DNA of 64,000 nucleotides from Enterococcus alishanensis (lineage in GTDB: Bacteria; Bacillota; Bacilli; Lactobacillales; Enterococcaceae), in NCBI RefSeq assembly GCF_019218635.1, contig NZ_JAHUZB010000002.1:496001-560000 (forward strand), written 5' to 3'. The position numbers and the translations under genes were made by a program. The notes under the pieces are model-generated. The model made no database searches. It was not told where the DNA came from and worked only from the letters and a program-made list of their open reading frames with translations. This document shows positions 8,542 through 15,769 of this stretch, in pieces; the first letter of the stretch is position 1, and every line of letters starts with the position of its first letter.

Positions 8542-9036
8542 CTAATGATATTGTAGTTTTGAAAATACTTTGTTGAGACTTTGGTAAAGTAACATAGTAA
8601 CGGCAATCCCAAAAATGTTTTGAACCAAATTTGAGGGAATCGAAATAATTCCAGCCGGCCAAGTATAAAGTAAGGCTGTCGCTAAAGCATACCCTGTAAT
8701 CATTACTAATGAAGCTAAGGTGAATCCAATCAGCATTCCTTTAAAGTTAGGCCATTTACGATAAATGAAGCCCAGGGTTAATCCTTGTAAGCCGTGGATA
8801 ACAAATGAAAAAATCATCCACTGAGGATAACCAGATAATAAATCAATCATACCACCAGAAAAAGCGCCCACTAAAAATCCAGCCAAAGGTCCCAAAAATA
8901 AACTTGCAGAATAGATACCAACTTCACACAATGTTACAAAGCCATTGGTAGCGGGAATAGGGATGATTACAATTAATGATAATGCCACAGTTAAAGCTAC
9001 TAGCATTGCGATTCTTGTCAAATTACGAATTTTCAC
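8542..9036 (-). CDS. ECF transporter substrate-binding (S) subunit, probable vitamin B6
   Basis: A 164-residue integral membrane protein with about six hydrophobic segments. It carries the layout of energy-coupling factor S components: a KIRNLTRIAMLVALTVAL start, LGPLAGFLVGAFSGGMIDLL in the middle and GLTLGFIYRK. S units bind a vitamin and need the shared ECF ATPases and EcfT, which are not in this window. The start is GTG (9034-9036), just after the pdxK stop, with GGAGG upstream. Because it follows pyridoxine kinase in the same unit, pyridoxine or pyridoxal is the likely substrate (PdxU2/HmpT-type); thiamine precursor is the alternative. Confidence 0.8.
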   Translation of the reverse strand: MKIRNLTRIAMLVALTVALSLIVIIPIPATNGFVTLCEVGIYSASLFLGPLAGFLVGAFSGGMIDLLSGYPQWMIFSFVIHGLQGLTLGFIYRKWPNFKGMLIGFTLASLVMITGYALATALLYTWPAGIISIPSNLVQNIFGIAVTMLLYQSLNKVFSKLQYH

Positions 9037-9037
9037 A

Positions 9038-9829
9038 TTAAATATCCTCCAAACTTAAGCCACGCCAAACATTGCCAGCACCATTTTTTAACGTGACGCC
9101 TCGTTTTATTGCTTGATATACGAAATCTTTACTATTTAATACAGCATCAAGTAGTGATTGATCTAAAGCTAAGTTAGCTGCAATCGCTGAAGCGAAAGTG
9201 CACCCAGCACCATTGACAGTCTTTTTATTAATTTTGGTTTTTTGTAAAACTTGACACTGCGTACCATCAAAAAATAGATCGCAGGCCAATTCTCCAGCTA
9301 ATCGTTCACCACCTTTAATAATCACCGATTGCGGACCAAAAGAATAAATTTTTTGGGCGGCTTGCTGCATTTCAGCTAGATTACTAATTGATTGTTGGCT
9401 TAGAAGTTCAGCTTCCTTCAAGTTTGGTGTAACAATTGTTGCCAATGGAAATAGCTCATTAATTAGTTTTTCACGGTATTGATTATTGTGAATCTCATCA
9501 GTTTCTTTAAAAGCTAAAACAGGGTCTAAAACAATGGGCACTTGAGATTCTTGTAAAAATTTCTTGATTAGTGTCATTGTTTCTAAGTTATGAATAAGTC
9601 CAATTTTTATCGTATCCAAAACCACGTTATTTTTAAGTGTATTTAATTGTTTTGCAACTAAATCTGGTTCTACATCATAAATGTTGAATTCATTTTCTAA
9701 CAGCACAGCGATGCAAGTAATTACCGTTAAACCAAAAGTATCAAAATCTTCAAATGTTTTTAAATCTGCTTGTAAACCACCACCAGCTAAAGTATCAGAC
9801 CCGGCAATAGTTAAAATATTTTTTGTCAT
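9038..9829 (-). CDS. pdxK: Pyridoxine kinase (ThiD/PdxK ribokinase family)
   Basis: A 263-residue ribokinase-fold enzyme that phosphorylates pyridoxine/pyridoxal, or less likely hydroxymethylpyrimidine. Motifs are ILTIAGSDTLAGGGLQADL near the N-terminus, VLDPVLAFKE near residue 120, TPNLKEAELL near 147, and VNGAGCTFASAIAA near 210, the anion hole with GAGC. The start at 9829 is chosen because AAGGAG lies 9 bases upstream; an in-frame start 18 bases earlier overlaps that site. It leads directly into the ECF S subunit (1-base gap), so uptake and trapping of B6 are coupled. Kinase specificity between B6 and HMP cannot be settled by eye. Confidence 0.82.
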   Translation of the reverse strand: MTKNILTIAGSDTLAGGGLQADLKTFEDFDTFGLTVITCIAVLLENEFNIYDVEPDLVAKQLNTLKNNVVLDTIKIGLIHNLETMTLIKKFLQESQVPIVLDPVLAFKETDEIHNNQYREKLINELFPLATIVTPNLKEAELLSQQSISNLAEMQQAAQKIYSFGPQSVIIKGGERLAGELACDLFFDGTQCQVLQKTKINKKTVNGAGCTFASAIAANLALDQSLLDAVLNSKDFVYQAIKRGVTLKNGAGNVWRGLSLEDI

Positions 9830-9929
9830 ATTATTTACTCCTTGCATTTATTATAAGCGTCCTCAAAAAGATAGAAACAGCCAATTGGTTTATTTTCAAC
9901 TCATCCAATTGTAAGGTAAATCTTTTTAA

Positions 9930-9958
9930 TTGTGTATTTATTTAAAAAAAGTTATGCT
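9930..9958 (+). promoter_or_regulatory. Promoter of the SDR-fold gene
   Basis: TTGTGT (9930-9935), 17-base spacer, TATGCT (9953-9958), 30 bases before the ATG at 9989. It also falsifies the longer reading frame starting at 9932. Confidence 0.5.
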
Positions 9959-9988
9959 TTTTTCATAACTCAAGGAGGCAGTATTAAT

Positions 9989-10615
9989 ATGAAGATATTT
10001 GTAGCAGGTGCAACAGGTCGTGTCGGACAAATTTTAATTAAACAATTAGCTGATAAAGGTCATACAGTTTATGCCGGTGCAAGAAGAGAAGAAGAAATTG
10101 AAAAAAATGAAAAAATTCATCCAGTACATATGAATTTACATTCAACAGTCGCTGAATTAACTAAACTACTATCTGATGTAGAAGTTGTTTATTTCGTAGC
10201 AGGATCAAGAGGAAATGATTTGCTTCAAACTGATTTAAACGGTGCGGTAAAATTGATGGAAGCAGCAAACCAAGCAGGAATAGCACGCTTTATTCACTTA
10301 AGTGCACTTCATTCGTTAGTACCAGAACAATGGCCAGAAAGCATTCCAGATTATTACGTGGCAAAATTCTTTTCTGATAAATGGTTAATCGATCAAACAG
10401 ATTTAGATTACACAATCGTTCAACCTGGTAGTTTAGAAGAAACGGTTGGTAGTGGTAAGATCACAACAAATGTGACTGGTTTCAGTAAAAACTCAATCGA
10501 AAATGTTGCCAGTGTATTAGCAGAAGTATTGGACAAAACAAATACAATTAAAAAACTAATTTCGATGGGTGACGGTGACACTCCAATTGAAGAAGCAATC
10601 AAAAATATTAAATAA
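9989..10615 (+). CDS. NAD(P)-binding SDR-fold protein (atypical SDR, YwnB-like)
   Basis: A 208-residue cytoplasmic Rossmann protein. The N-terminal MKIFVAGATGRVGQILIKQL is a GxTGxxG dinucleotide-binding loop, followed by a basic AGARREEEI turn that suggests NADP. VVYFVAGSRG, NGAVKLMEAA, RFIHLSAL and YTIVQPGSLEE follow the order seen in atypical SDRs that act as reductases or redox sensors (NmrA/YwnB type). The classical YxxxK is loosely matched by YYVAK near residue 126. The start is set by AAGGAGG 11 bases upstream. It is a single-gene unit with its own promoter and terminator. The substrate is unknown. Confidence 0.82.
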   Translation: MKIFVAGATGRVGQILIKQLADKGHTVYAGARREEEIEKNEKIHPVHMNLHSTVAELTKLLSDVEVVYFVAGSRGNDLLQTDLNGAVKLMEAANQAGIARFIHLSALHSLVPEQWPESIPDYYVAKFFSDKWLIDQTDLDYTIVQPGSLEETVGSGKITTNVTGFSKNSIENVASVLAEVLDKTNTIKKLISMGDGDTPIEEAIKNIK

Positions 10616-10625
10616 TATCGAAATA

Positions 10626-10658
10626 AAGTAACGGACTATTATAGTTCGTTACTTTTTT
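10626..10658 (+). terminator. Terminator after the SDR gene
   Basis: Thirteen-base stem with one G-T pair: AAGTAACGGACTA (10626-10638) with TAGTTCGTTACTT (10642-10654), followed by T residues. Confidence 0.85.
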
Positions 10659-10732
10659 CAATTTAGAATGCTCAAAAGACAAATTCATGATAAAATACAT
10701 AAAGATAATTAAAGAAAAGGGGAGGGAATCGA

Positions 10733-11281
10733 ATGATTAAGCTTAAGCATCTGAGTCGATATTATCGAAAAGAAAAAAATTATTCGAAATCCGAGGCAAG
10801 AAAACTTGCTGAAAAAACTCAACCTTCTCTTGAAGCAGCAGAAAATATATACCTATCAATATATGATGAGACGCAACCTAAATTCTATGAAAAGAGTTCA
10901 AAAGAAAAAAAATGGTATGCCTATCAATGGGTTAGCTTAATTATCTTCGCCATTTATTTTTTAATTGTTTTAAGAAATGGCTTTTTTACTAGAACAGCTA
11001 GTTTCAGTCATTTTTTTTTGTTGGTTTTAGCCGGGAATTTATATAATGCAATCCGTGTGAATTTAAAAATAAATCAAATGTTACATGAACAAAGGATAGC
11101 TGCAGTTTTAGAAAGTGATTTAATCGTAAATGAAAAATTAGCGGATGTCGAAAAGCTAAAAAAAAGGATCTTTCGTCAAGAACAAAAGGGAAATGAATTA
11201 CGCTTAGCTCGAGAAAAACAAGCCAGAGACTTAGAAATAGTAAAAAAACAAAATAAAAAAGAAACGTCTAAGGATAAATAG
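10733..11281 (+). CDS. Hypothetical membrane protein with coiled-coil tail
   Basis: I do not recognise this 182-residue protein. Residues 1-62 are basic and helical. Two hydrophobic segments follow (WVSLIIFAIYFLIVL near 66-80, then SHFFLLVLAGNLYNAI near 92-107). The last 70 residues are a charged helix (EKLKKRIFRQEQKGNELRLAREKQ) likely to form a coiled coil. Both ends would lie in the cytoplasm if the two segments form a hairpin. The ATG follows GGGGAGGGAATCGA. The gene is alone, with only a weak possible hairpin at 11260-11293. Confidence 0.65.
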   Translation: MIKLKHLSRYYRKEKNYSKSEARKLAEKTQPSLEAAENIYLSIYDETQPKFYEKSSKEKKWYAYQWVSLIIFAIYFLIVLRNGFFTRTASFSHFFLLVLAGNLYNAIRVNLKINQMLHEQRIAAVLESDLIVNEKLADVEKLKKRIFRQEQKGNELRLAREKQARDLEIVKKQNKKETSKDK

Positions 11282-11362
11282 GCGCTTCTTTTTTAACTAT
11301 TAAAGATTAAAATAAAAATATCGCAAAAGAAATATAGAATTATAAAATCGAGTAGTAAAGGA

Positions 11363-11587
11363 TTATTGATCTTTTATTTTATAAGAAAATGTTGCTTTTT
11401 CTTGAGGTACTTGGTCATCAAGATTAAATAATAAATGTTCATTGTTTTGTTCGTCATGAACTATAATTAATTTCCCTTTTAAATTTTTCCGACGATCTTC
11501 TTCGATTTGAGCTGTACGAATCAATTCTTTCTCATCTTTGCTAGAAGCTAATGCATTTCCTAAATTAAAAAAGATAGTTTCTTCCAT
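11363..11587 (-). CDS. Small DUF1292-like hypothetical protein
   Basis: A 74-residue acidic protein. The tail KLIIVHDEQNNEHLLFNLDDQVPQ with a strand-rich end resembles small DUF1292-type proteins, but the match is loose and no function is known. The start at 11587 is set by GGAGG seven bases upstream; two in-frame upstream starts are less likely. It is divergent from the acetyltransferase gene, with only 34 bases between the two start codons. Confidence 0.55.
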   Translation of the reverse strand: MEETIFFNLGNALASSKDEKELIRTAQIEEDRRKNLKGKLIIVHDEQNNEHLLFNLDDQVPQEKATFSYKIKDQ

Positions 11588-11621
11588 AATAAATCCTCCA
11601 TTCATTTTAAGGAGCCAAAAC

Positions 11622-12182
11622 ATGTATCTAACTGATAATCAGATTGAAATAAAGAGTATCACAAAAAAACAATTATTTGAACTATGGTCATTAGCATATA
11701 ACAAATCAGCTGATTTGTCATGGCGTAAATATGATGATCCTTATATACCGAATCCACTTTTCTTGACTTGGGAAACTTTCCAAACTGATTTAGCAGAAAA
11801 AATGTTGGAAAATCCTCATTGTGGATTGATCTATTTTGATAAGAAGATCATTGGTTTAGTTACTGCTTATTGGAAAGATGGGCAATTACAGCGTTGGTTA
11901 GAAGTGGGCATTGTTGTCTATGACTTTGAATTTCGGAATCATGGTATCGGAGAAAAAAGTCTTCGCTTATGGATCACTTACTTATTTCAGTTACATCTAC
12001 ATATTCAACACATCGGATTGTCTACTTGGTCGGGAAACCATAGCATGACTCAATTAGCAAAAAAATTAAAATTAGTCGAAGAAGCTTGTATTCCTAAAGT
12101 CCGTTTTTACCGAAATAACTATTATGATGCTCTTCAATATGGCATTTTAAAAACCGATTGGCAAAAAATAAATAATCTATAA
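11622..12182 (+). CDS. GNAT family N-acetyltransferase
   Basis: A 186-residue acetyl-CoA-dependent transferase of the RimJ/RimL-like GNAT group. The core runs CGLIYFDKKIIGLVTAYW (strands), EVGIVVYDFEFRNHGIGEKSLRLW (pyrophosphate loop R-N-H-G-I-G near residue 107), then HIGLSTWSGNHSMTQLAKKL with the usual N and the helix, and ending KVRFYRNNYYDALQYGIL. The substrate is unknown; such enzymes acetylate protein N-termini, amino acids or drugs. The ATG at 11622 has TTAAGGAG eight bases upstream; the longer frame from 11538 runs through the divergent gene and is not used. Confidence 0.85.
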   Translation: MYLTDNQIEIKSITKKQLFELWSLAYNKSADLSWRKYDDPYIPNPLFLTWETFQTDLAEKMLENPHCGLIYFDKKIIGLVTAYWKDGQLQRWLEVGIVVYDFEFRNHGIGEKSLRLWITYLFQLHLHIQHIGLSTWSGNHSMTQLAKKLKLVEEACIPKVRFYRNNYYDALQYGILKTDWQKINNL

Positions 12183-12185
12183 ATT

Positions 12186-12213
12186 TTCTTAAGAAGATAT
12201 GCTAAAATATAAT
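12186..12213 (+). promoter_or_regulatory. Promoter of the DUF3923-like gene
   Basis: TTCTTA (12186-12191), 16-base spacer, TATAAT (12208-12213), 45 bases before the ATG at 12259. Confidence 0.45.
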
Positions 12214-12258
12214 TATGTAGATGCTTTGCCAATTAAATTTGAAAAGTAGGGTAGAAAG

Positions 12259-12495
12259 ATGAAAATTTGGTGGTGTTTAAATGTTGTTTGGTTGCTACTA
12301 TTTGGATATGGTGCTTATTGGTTTTTGACCCAAAAAAATGACTGGACAGGGACGCCACAGACATTGGAAAGCCGAATTTTATCAATTATCGCCTTAGTTG
12401 TTGTTTTCTTAGTTATATTATTAATTCAATTGATTATTGGTTTTTTTATTGCAAAGCATAAAAACAAAAAAGGACAGCAAACAAATCAAGTTTAA
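12259..12495 (+). CDS. DUF3923-like small membrane protein
   Basis: A 78-residue protein with two membrane segments (WWCLNVVWLLLFGYGAYWFL at 4-23 and IIALVVVFLVILLIQLIIGF at about 43-62) and a basic tail. The order MKxWWxxNxxWLLxFxxGA, a polar loop, then a long hydrophobic helix resembles the DUF3923 family. No function is known. A ribosome binding site GTAGGGTAGAAAG precedes it. It has its own promoter and terminator. Confidence 0.65.
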   Translation: MKIWWCLNVVWLLLFGYGAYWFLTQKNDWTGTPQTLESRILSIIALVVVFLVILLIQLIIGFFIAKHKNKKGQQTNQV

Positions 12496-12497
12496 GC

Positions 12498-12527
12498 AAA
12501 GTCATCAATTAATCTGATGACTTTTTT
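12498..12527 (+). terminator. Terminator after the DUF3923-like gene
   Basis: Ten-base stem AAAGTCATCA / TGATGACTTT with a 7-base loop, then a T run. Confidence 0.85.
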
Positions 12528-12537
12528 ATATGGAACA

Positions 12538-12695
12538 AAACTAGCTTTTTCAGAAGGGCACGTTGGATAAACGACCTGAAGGGGTCCAGCTACGAACGGA
12601 GTTCTGGTATTAGAAACAAGATTCCGGATTCCGTCGTGTCTAATTGAGGCGTCGCAGCAGGCCTAATAACGATCCTAGAGTGTAAAAAAAGGTAT
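12538..12695. other. GC-richer structured island, possible ncRNA or dispersed repeat
   Basis: A stretch of about 155 bases with clearly higher GC than its AT-rich surroundings and no reading frame. It holds several short complementary blocks: GACC...GGTC near 12573-12590, ACGGA...TCCGT near 12595-12633, and GAGGC...GGCCT near 12646-12665. It starts just after a terminator and ends at the AT-rich 3' side of a decayed gene. I found no second copy in the window. It may be a stand-alone small RNA, a dispersed intergenic repeat or a remnant of a mobile element. Confidence 0.35.
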
Positions 12696-12779
12696 TATGT
12701 AGCAATTAAATGCCAAGTTCAAATTTTTATAAAAAATCATAAATTATCCAGTATGATAAAGATACACGGCAAATATTTT

Positions 12780-13332
12780 TTACTTAGCTGCAGACTGTTC
12801 TAATGAGACTTTTTCTATCATTCTAGTTATTGTGTTTCTATCCCAAAGTTCAACGTTAATTCTTTTTGCTAATTCTTGTGCAGGTTTTGTAAAATAATTG
12901 TTAGTTATAACCACGGCAATATCCAATGAATAATATCCAATTCCAGCATGAACTTCCTGAATTGCTTTATTACCAACTTTTTTCTTCCAGCGCTTGCATT
13001 GAAATCCATATTTAATCCCATTTTTTTGTAGCTATGATGTCAATTCCTTGGTCATATTTAGGTGTTAATTTTATGTTTTGAAACTCGTTTTTCTTTAAAA
13101 GATAAGAAATGTATTCTTCAAAATCATAGCCGGTCATTACGTCAATTGACTCTAATTGAGCGCGAGAAAAACGTTTTTTCTTACTAATTATAGGGTAAAA
13201 AGTTGTAAAAAGAGCAACTAGAATTATTATAATTGCCAGATAGAAAATATATGGTGATAATGTGCCTAAATGAAAATATAAGACAATAAGCGCAATTCCC
13301 AAAATAATCCCTGAAAAAGAGTCTGATTTCAT
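12780..13332 (-). pseudogene. Frameshifted Mrr-like restriction endonuclease with membrane anchor
   Basis: The first frame gives 106 residues: two hydrophobic segments (GIILGIALIVLYF and YIFYLAIIIILVALF), then an Mrr-type PD-(D/E)XK start ending GIDIIATK before a premature stop. Removing one base from the A7 run at 13021-13027 restores the frame. It then reads NGIKYGFQCKRWKKKVGNKA, the expected Q-x-K half of the active site, and continues IQEVHAGIGYYSLDIAVVIT to a TAA at 12780-12782, about 183 residues in all. The break therefore falls exactly between the catalytic D98 and the QxK. It may be a true inactivation, a slippery phase-variable tract or a sequencing error. AAAGGATTTTTT precedes the ATG at 13332. 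Family role: methylation-dependent or foreign DNA cleavage. Confidence 0.8.
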
Positions 13333-13669
13333 AAAAAAATCCTTTCTTTCTTGTTAAATTAGGGACAGTATATCATATTTTAAATAGTTATTAATGATAA
13401 TAATAGGAATATTTTTTTGTTCTTACTTTTGATTCTTCAAGGCGTTTTAGAGTAAGCTTCGGATAGAAAGATTTTTATAAAGGTGAAATAGTTAGTAATT
13501 AGATTATTAACTAGATTCATAGATTATTAAAGTCTGGCTGGATATTGCTGATTTACCAGATAAGTTTTAAATATAGCTTTGTATAATGTATATTATGTAA
13601 ACTAAGTAGTAAAAAAGCGAATATCTTTTTATAAAGTGCAACAAATTATTGCCATTTTTTTTAATCATT
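13333..13669. other. AT-rich intergenic region without a gene
   Basis: About 340 bases with no supported reading frame. The end near 13333-13400 holds the leader of the Mrr-like gene with a possible TATACT box on the minus strand. The rest shows only AT-rich DNA and short A/T runs. The asnB terminator lies at its right edge. Confidence 0.6.
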
Positions 13670-13707
13670 TAAAAAAAAGCCTCAGATTTATTCGTTATCT
13701 GAGGCTT
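13670..13707 (-). terminator. Terminator of asnB
   Basis: Eleven-base perfect stem AAGCCTCAGAT / ATCTGAGGCTT (13677-13687 with 13697-13707) followed on the minus strand by eight T residues. Confidence 0.9.
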
Positions 13708-13713
13708 TCTAAA

Positions 13714-15594
13714 CTATGCTATTTGTTCAACAACTGGTTTTTCTCCATCATTTATGAAGTAAACTTGATACCAAGTTAAAAAGGTATAAATCGTCCAAAT
13801 TTTACGACGTTCATTATTTTTTTCTTTATAATTGTCATCTAATAGTTGAATGATTTTGTCTTGATCGAAAAATTCTTTTACAAAATCTTGTTGGAAAACG
13901 TCTCGTACAAGTTTGTAGTATTTTTCTTCACGTAACCAATCTTTAATTGGTACTGGGAAACCTAATTTTTCACGATTATACCACTCTTCGGGTAAATGAC
14001 GTGCGGCCGCTTGACGGAAAGCAAATTTAGTATTTTCCGGTGTAATTAAATATTTTGTTGGCACGTTTTGAGCGACTTTCATCATTTCTTTGTCTAACAA
14101 CGGAACGCGTACTTCTAAGGAATTTGCCATAGCTAGTTTATCAGCTTTAAGCAATATATCCTTTGGCATCCATTGATGTAAATCTAAGTATTGCATTTTC
14201 TTCACTTCTGATAAGTCTTGTGCTTTAGCGTAAACTGGCGCCACAATTTCTTGAACAGATTTGCTGTCTTGATATTTTGTTTGTAAATAATCATCTGCTT
14301 CACTTTCTTCAAAAACACGTGCTTGGCCAATGAAAAATTCTTCCGCCGGAGCTAAATTTGTATATAAATGTAGCGCACCTTTAAAAGTTTTTCCCTTCAA
14401 GCTTCTTGCGATCGAATAACGCATTTTCTTAGGTAATTTTTTCAATCCTTCAGCAACAACTTTCACTGTTTTAGAACGAGTATTTACACCATAAGCTTGA
14501 TAACCAGCAAATAGCTCATCTGCCCCTTCCCCGCTTAACGCAACTCGTACGTCACGACTTGCTAATTCAGTTAGAAAATAAAGTGGAACACATGACGGAT
14601 TTGAATCCGGTTCATCTAAATGATATTGAATTAATGGGAAATATTCAAAAGCTTCTTCCCCAGTGACAACTCGAGAAACATTTTTTAAATCAATTAAATC
14701 AGTTAATTTTTTAGCTTCAACTGATTCATTATAGGTTTTGTCACCAAAGCCAATTGAATACGAATGTTCAGGTCTTAAAACGGCTGTTACATAACTTGAG
14801 TCAACACCTGAAGATAAGAAAGATCCGACTTCTACATCAGCAATTCGATGTGCCTCAACTGATTCGACGACGGTTTTATCGATTAAGTCAATTGTTTCTT
14901 CAAGGTTCATATTGCTTTCACCTTCAGAGACATCCCAGTATTCTTGAATATCTAATTTACCATCTTTGTAAGTAAAATAATGACCTTCTTTAATGCGATA
15001 AACATTTTTGAAGAAAGTTTCATCTAAGGCAGAGTATTGGAAAGTTAAATATGGTTTTAAGGCTTCTTCATTTAATTCTTTCACAAAATTTGGATGCTTC
15101 AAAAAGCTTTTAATTTCTGACCCGTACATGAAAGTACCATTCATTTCTGTATAATAAAGCGGCTTAATACCAAAATGATCTCTTGCACCAAATAATTCTT
15201 GTTTTTCAGTATCCCAGATGACAAAAGCAAACATCCCGCGGATAATTTGTAATAGATCTACACCATATTCTTCATATCCATGTAACAACACTTCTGTATC
15301 GCTATGGGTTGTAAAAATGTGCCCTTTTTTTATTAAGTCTTCACGAATACTTTGGTAATTATATATTTCACCATTAAAAGTAATGATTTTTGTTTTATCT
15401 TCATTATAGATTGGTTGAGTTCCACCTTCTAAGTCAATAATACTTAGTCGTCTGAAACCTAGCGCCACGCCTTTATCAATAAATTGTCCAGAGCTATTAG
15501 GGCCTCGATGAACAATCGTATCCATCATTGCTTTGATGTTTTTTTCTTTATCCGTAACTGCGCTGCGGTCTACAAAGCCGACAATCCCACACAT
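13714..15594 (-). CDS. asnB: Asparagine synthase, glutamine-hydrolysing
   Basis: Makes asparagine from aspartate, ATP and glutamine nitrogen. The 626-residue protein has an N-terminal Ntn glutaminase domain beginning MCGIVGF, with Cys2 as nucleophile, FNGEIYN near 72, and SDTEVLLHGYEEYG near 97. The synthetase domain carries the PP-loop SSGVDSS near residue 264, SGEGADELFAGY near 356, and LEVRVPLLDKEM near 495. The length and the SSGVDSS loop match the Gram-positive AsnB. It is a single-gene unit: an extended -10 promoter at 15683-15691 gives a leader of about 80 bases, too short for a T-box, and a strong terminator follows. Confidence 0.96.
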   Translation of the reverse strand: MCGIVGFVDRSAVTDKEKNIKAMMDTIVHRGPNSSGQFIDKGVALGFRRLSIIDLEGGTQPIYNEDKTKIITFNGEIYNYQSIREDLIKKGHIFTTHSDTEVLLHGYEEYGVDLLQIIRGMFAFVIWDTEKQELFGARDHFGIKPLYYTEMNGTFMYGSEIKSFLKHPNFVKELNEEALKPYLTFQYSALDETFFKNVYRIKEGHYFTYKDGKLDIQEYWDVSEGESNMNLEETIDLIDKTVVESVEAHRIADVEVGSFLSSGVDSSYVTAVLRPEHSYSIGFGDKTYNESVEAKKLTDLIDLKNVSRVVTGEEAFEYFPLIQYHLDEPDSNPSCVPLYFLTELASRDVRVALSGEGADELFAGYQAYGVNTRSKTVKVVAEGLKKLPKKMRYSIARSLKGKTFKGALHLYTNLAPAEEFFIGQARVFEESEADDYLQTKYQDSKSVQEIVAPVYAKAQDLSEVKKMQYLDLHQWMPKDILLKADKLAMANSLEVRVPLLDKEMMKVAQNVPTKYLITPENTKFAFRQAAARHLPEEWYNREKLGFPVPIKDWLREEKYYKLVRDVFQQDFVKEFFDQDKIIQLLDDNYKEKNNERRKIWTIYTFLTWYQVYFINDGEKPVVEQIA

Positions 15595-15682
15595 ATCTTA
15601 AAACCCTCTTCCAATTTTTTTTCACAGTACTTAAAATACACTATTTGGATCACAAATGAAATACTTTTGTGTCAACTCAGGT

Positions 15683-15691
15683 ATTATACCA
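15683..15691 (-). promoter_or_regulatory. Extended -10 promoter of asnB
   Basis: On the minus strand TGGTATAAT, a perfect -10 with the TGN extension. A convincing -35 was not seen, as is common for extended -10 promoters. Confidence 0.6.
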
Positions 15692-15734
15692 TAGGAGTTT
15701 TAAACTTTTTAAAAGGTTTGACTAAAATAAATGA

Positions 15735-15765
15735 CAAAAGCAGCGGACTTATCATCCACTGCTTT
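15735..15765 (-). terminator. Terminator of the acidic/coiled-coil operon
   Basis: AAAGCAGTGGA / TCCGCTGCTTTT stem on the minus strand with one G-T pair, between the end of the 15770 gene and the asnB promoter. The T run is short. Confidence 0.6.
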
Positions 15766-15769
15766 CCTC

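Noticed and set aside
15595-15682. T-box or other riboswitch ahead of asnB
   Set aside because: The leader is only about 80 bases and shows no T-box motif or terminator/antiterminator pair.
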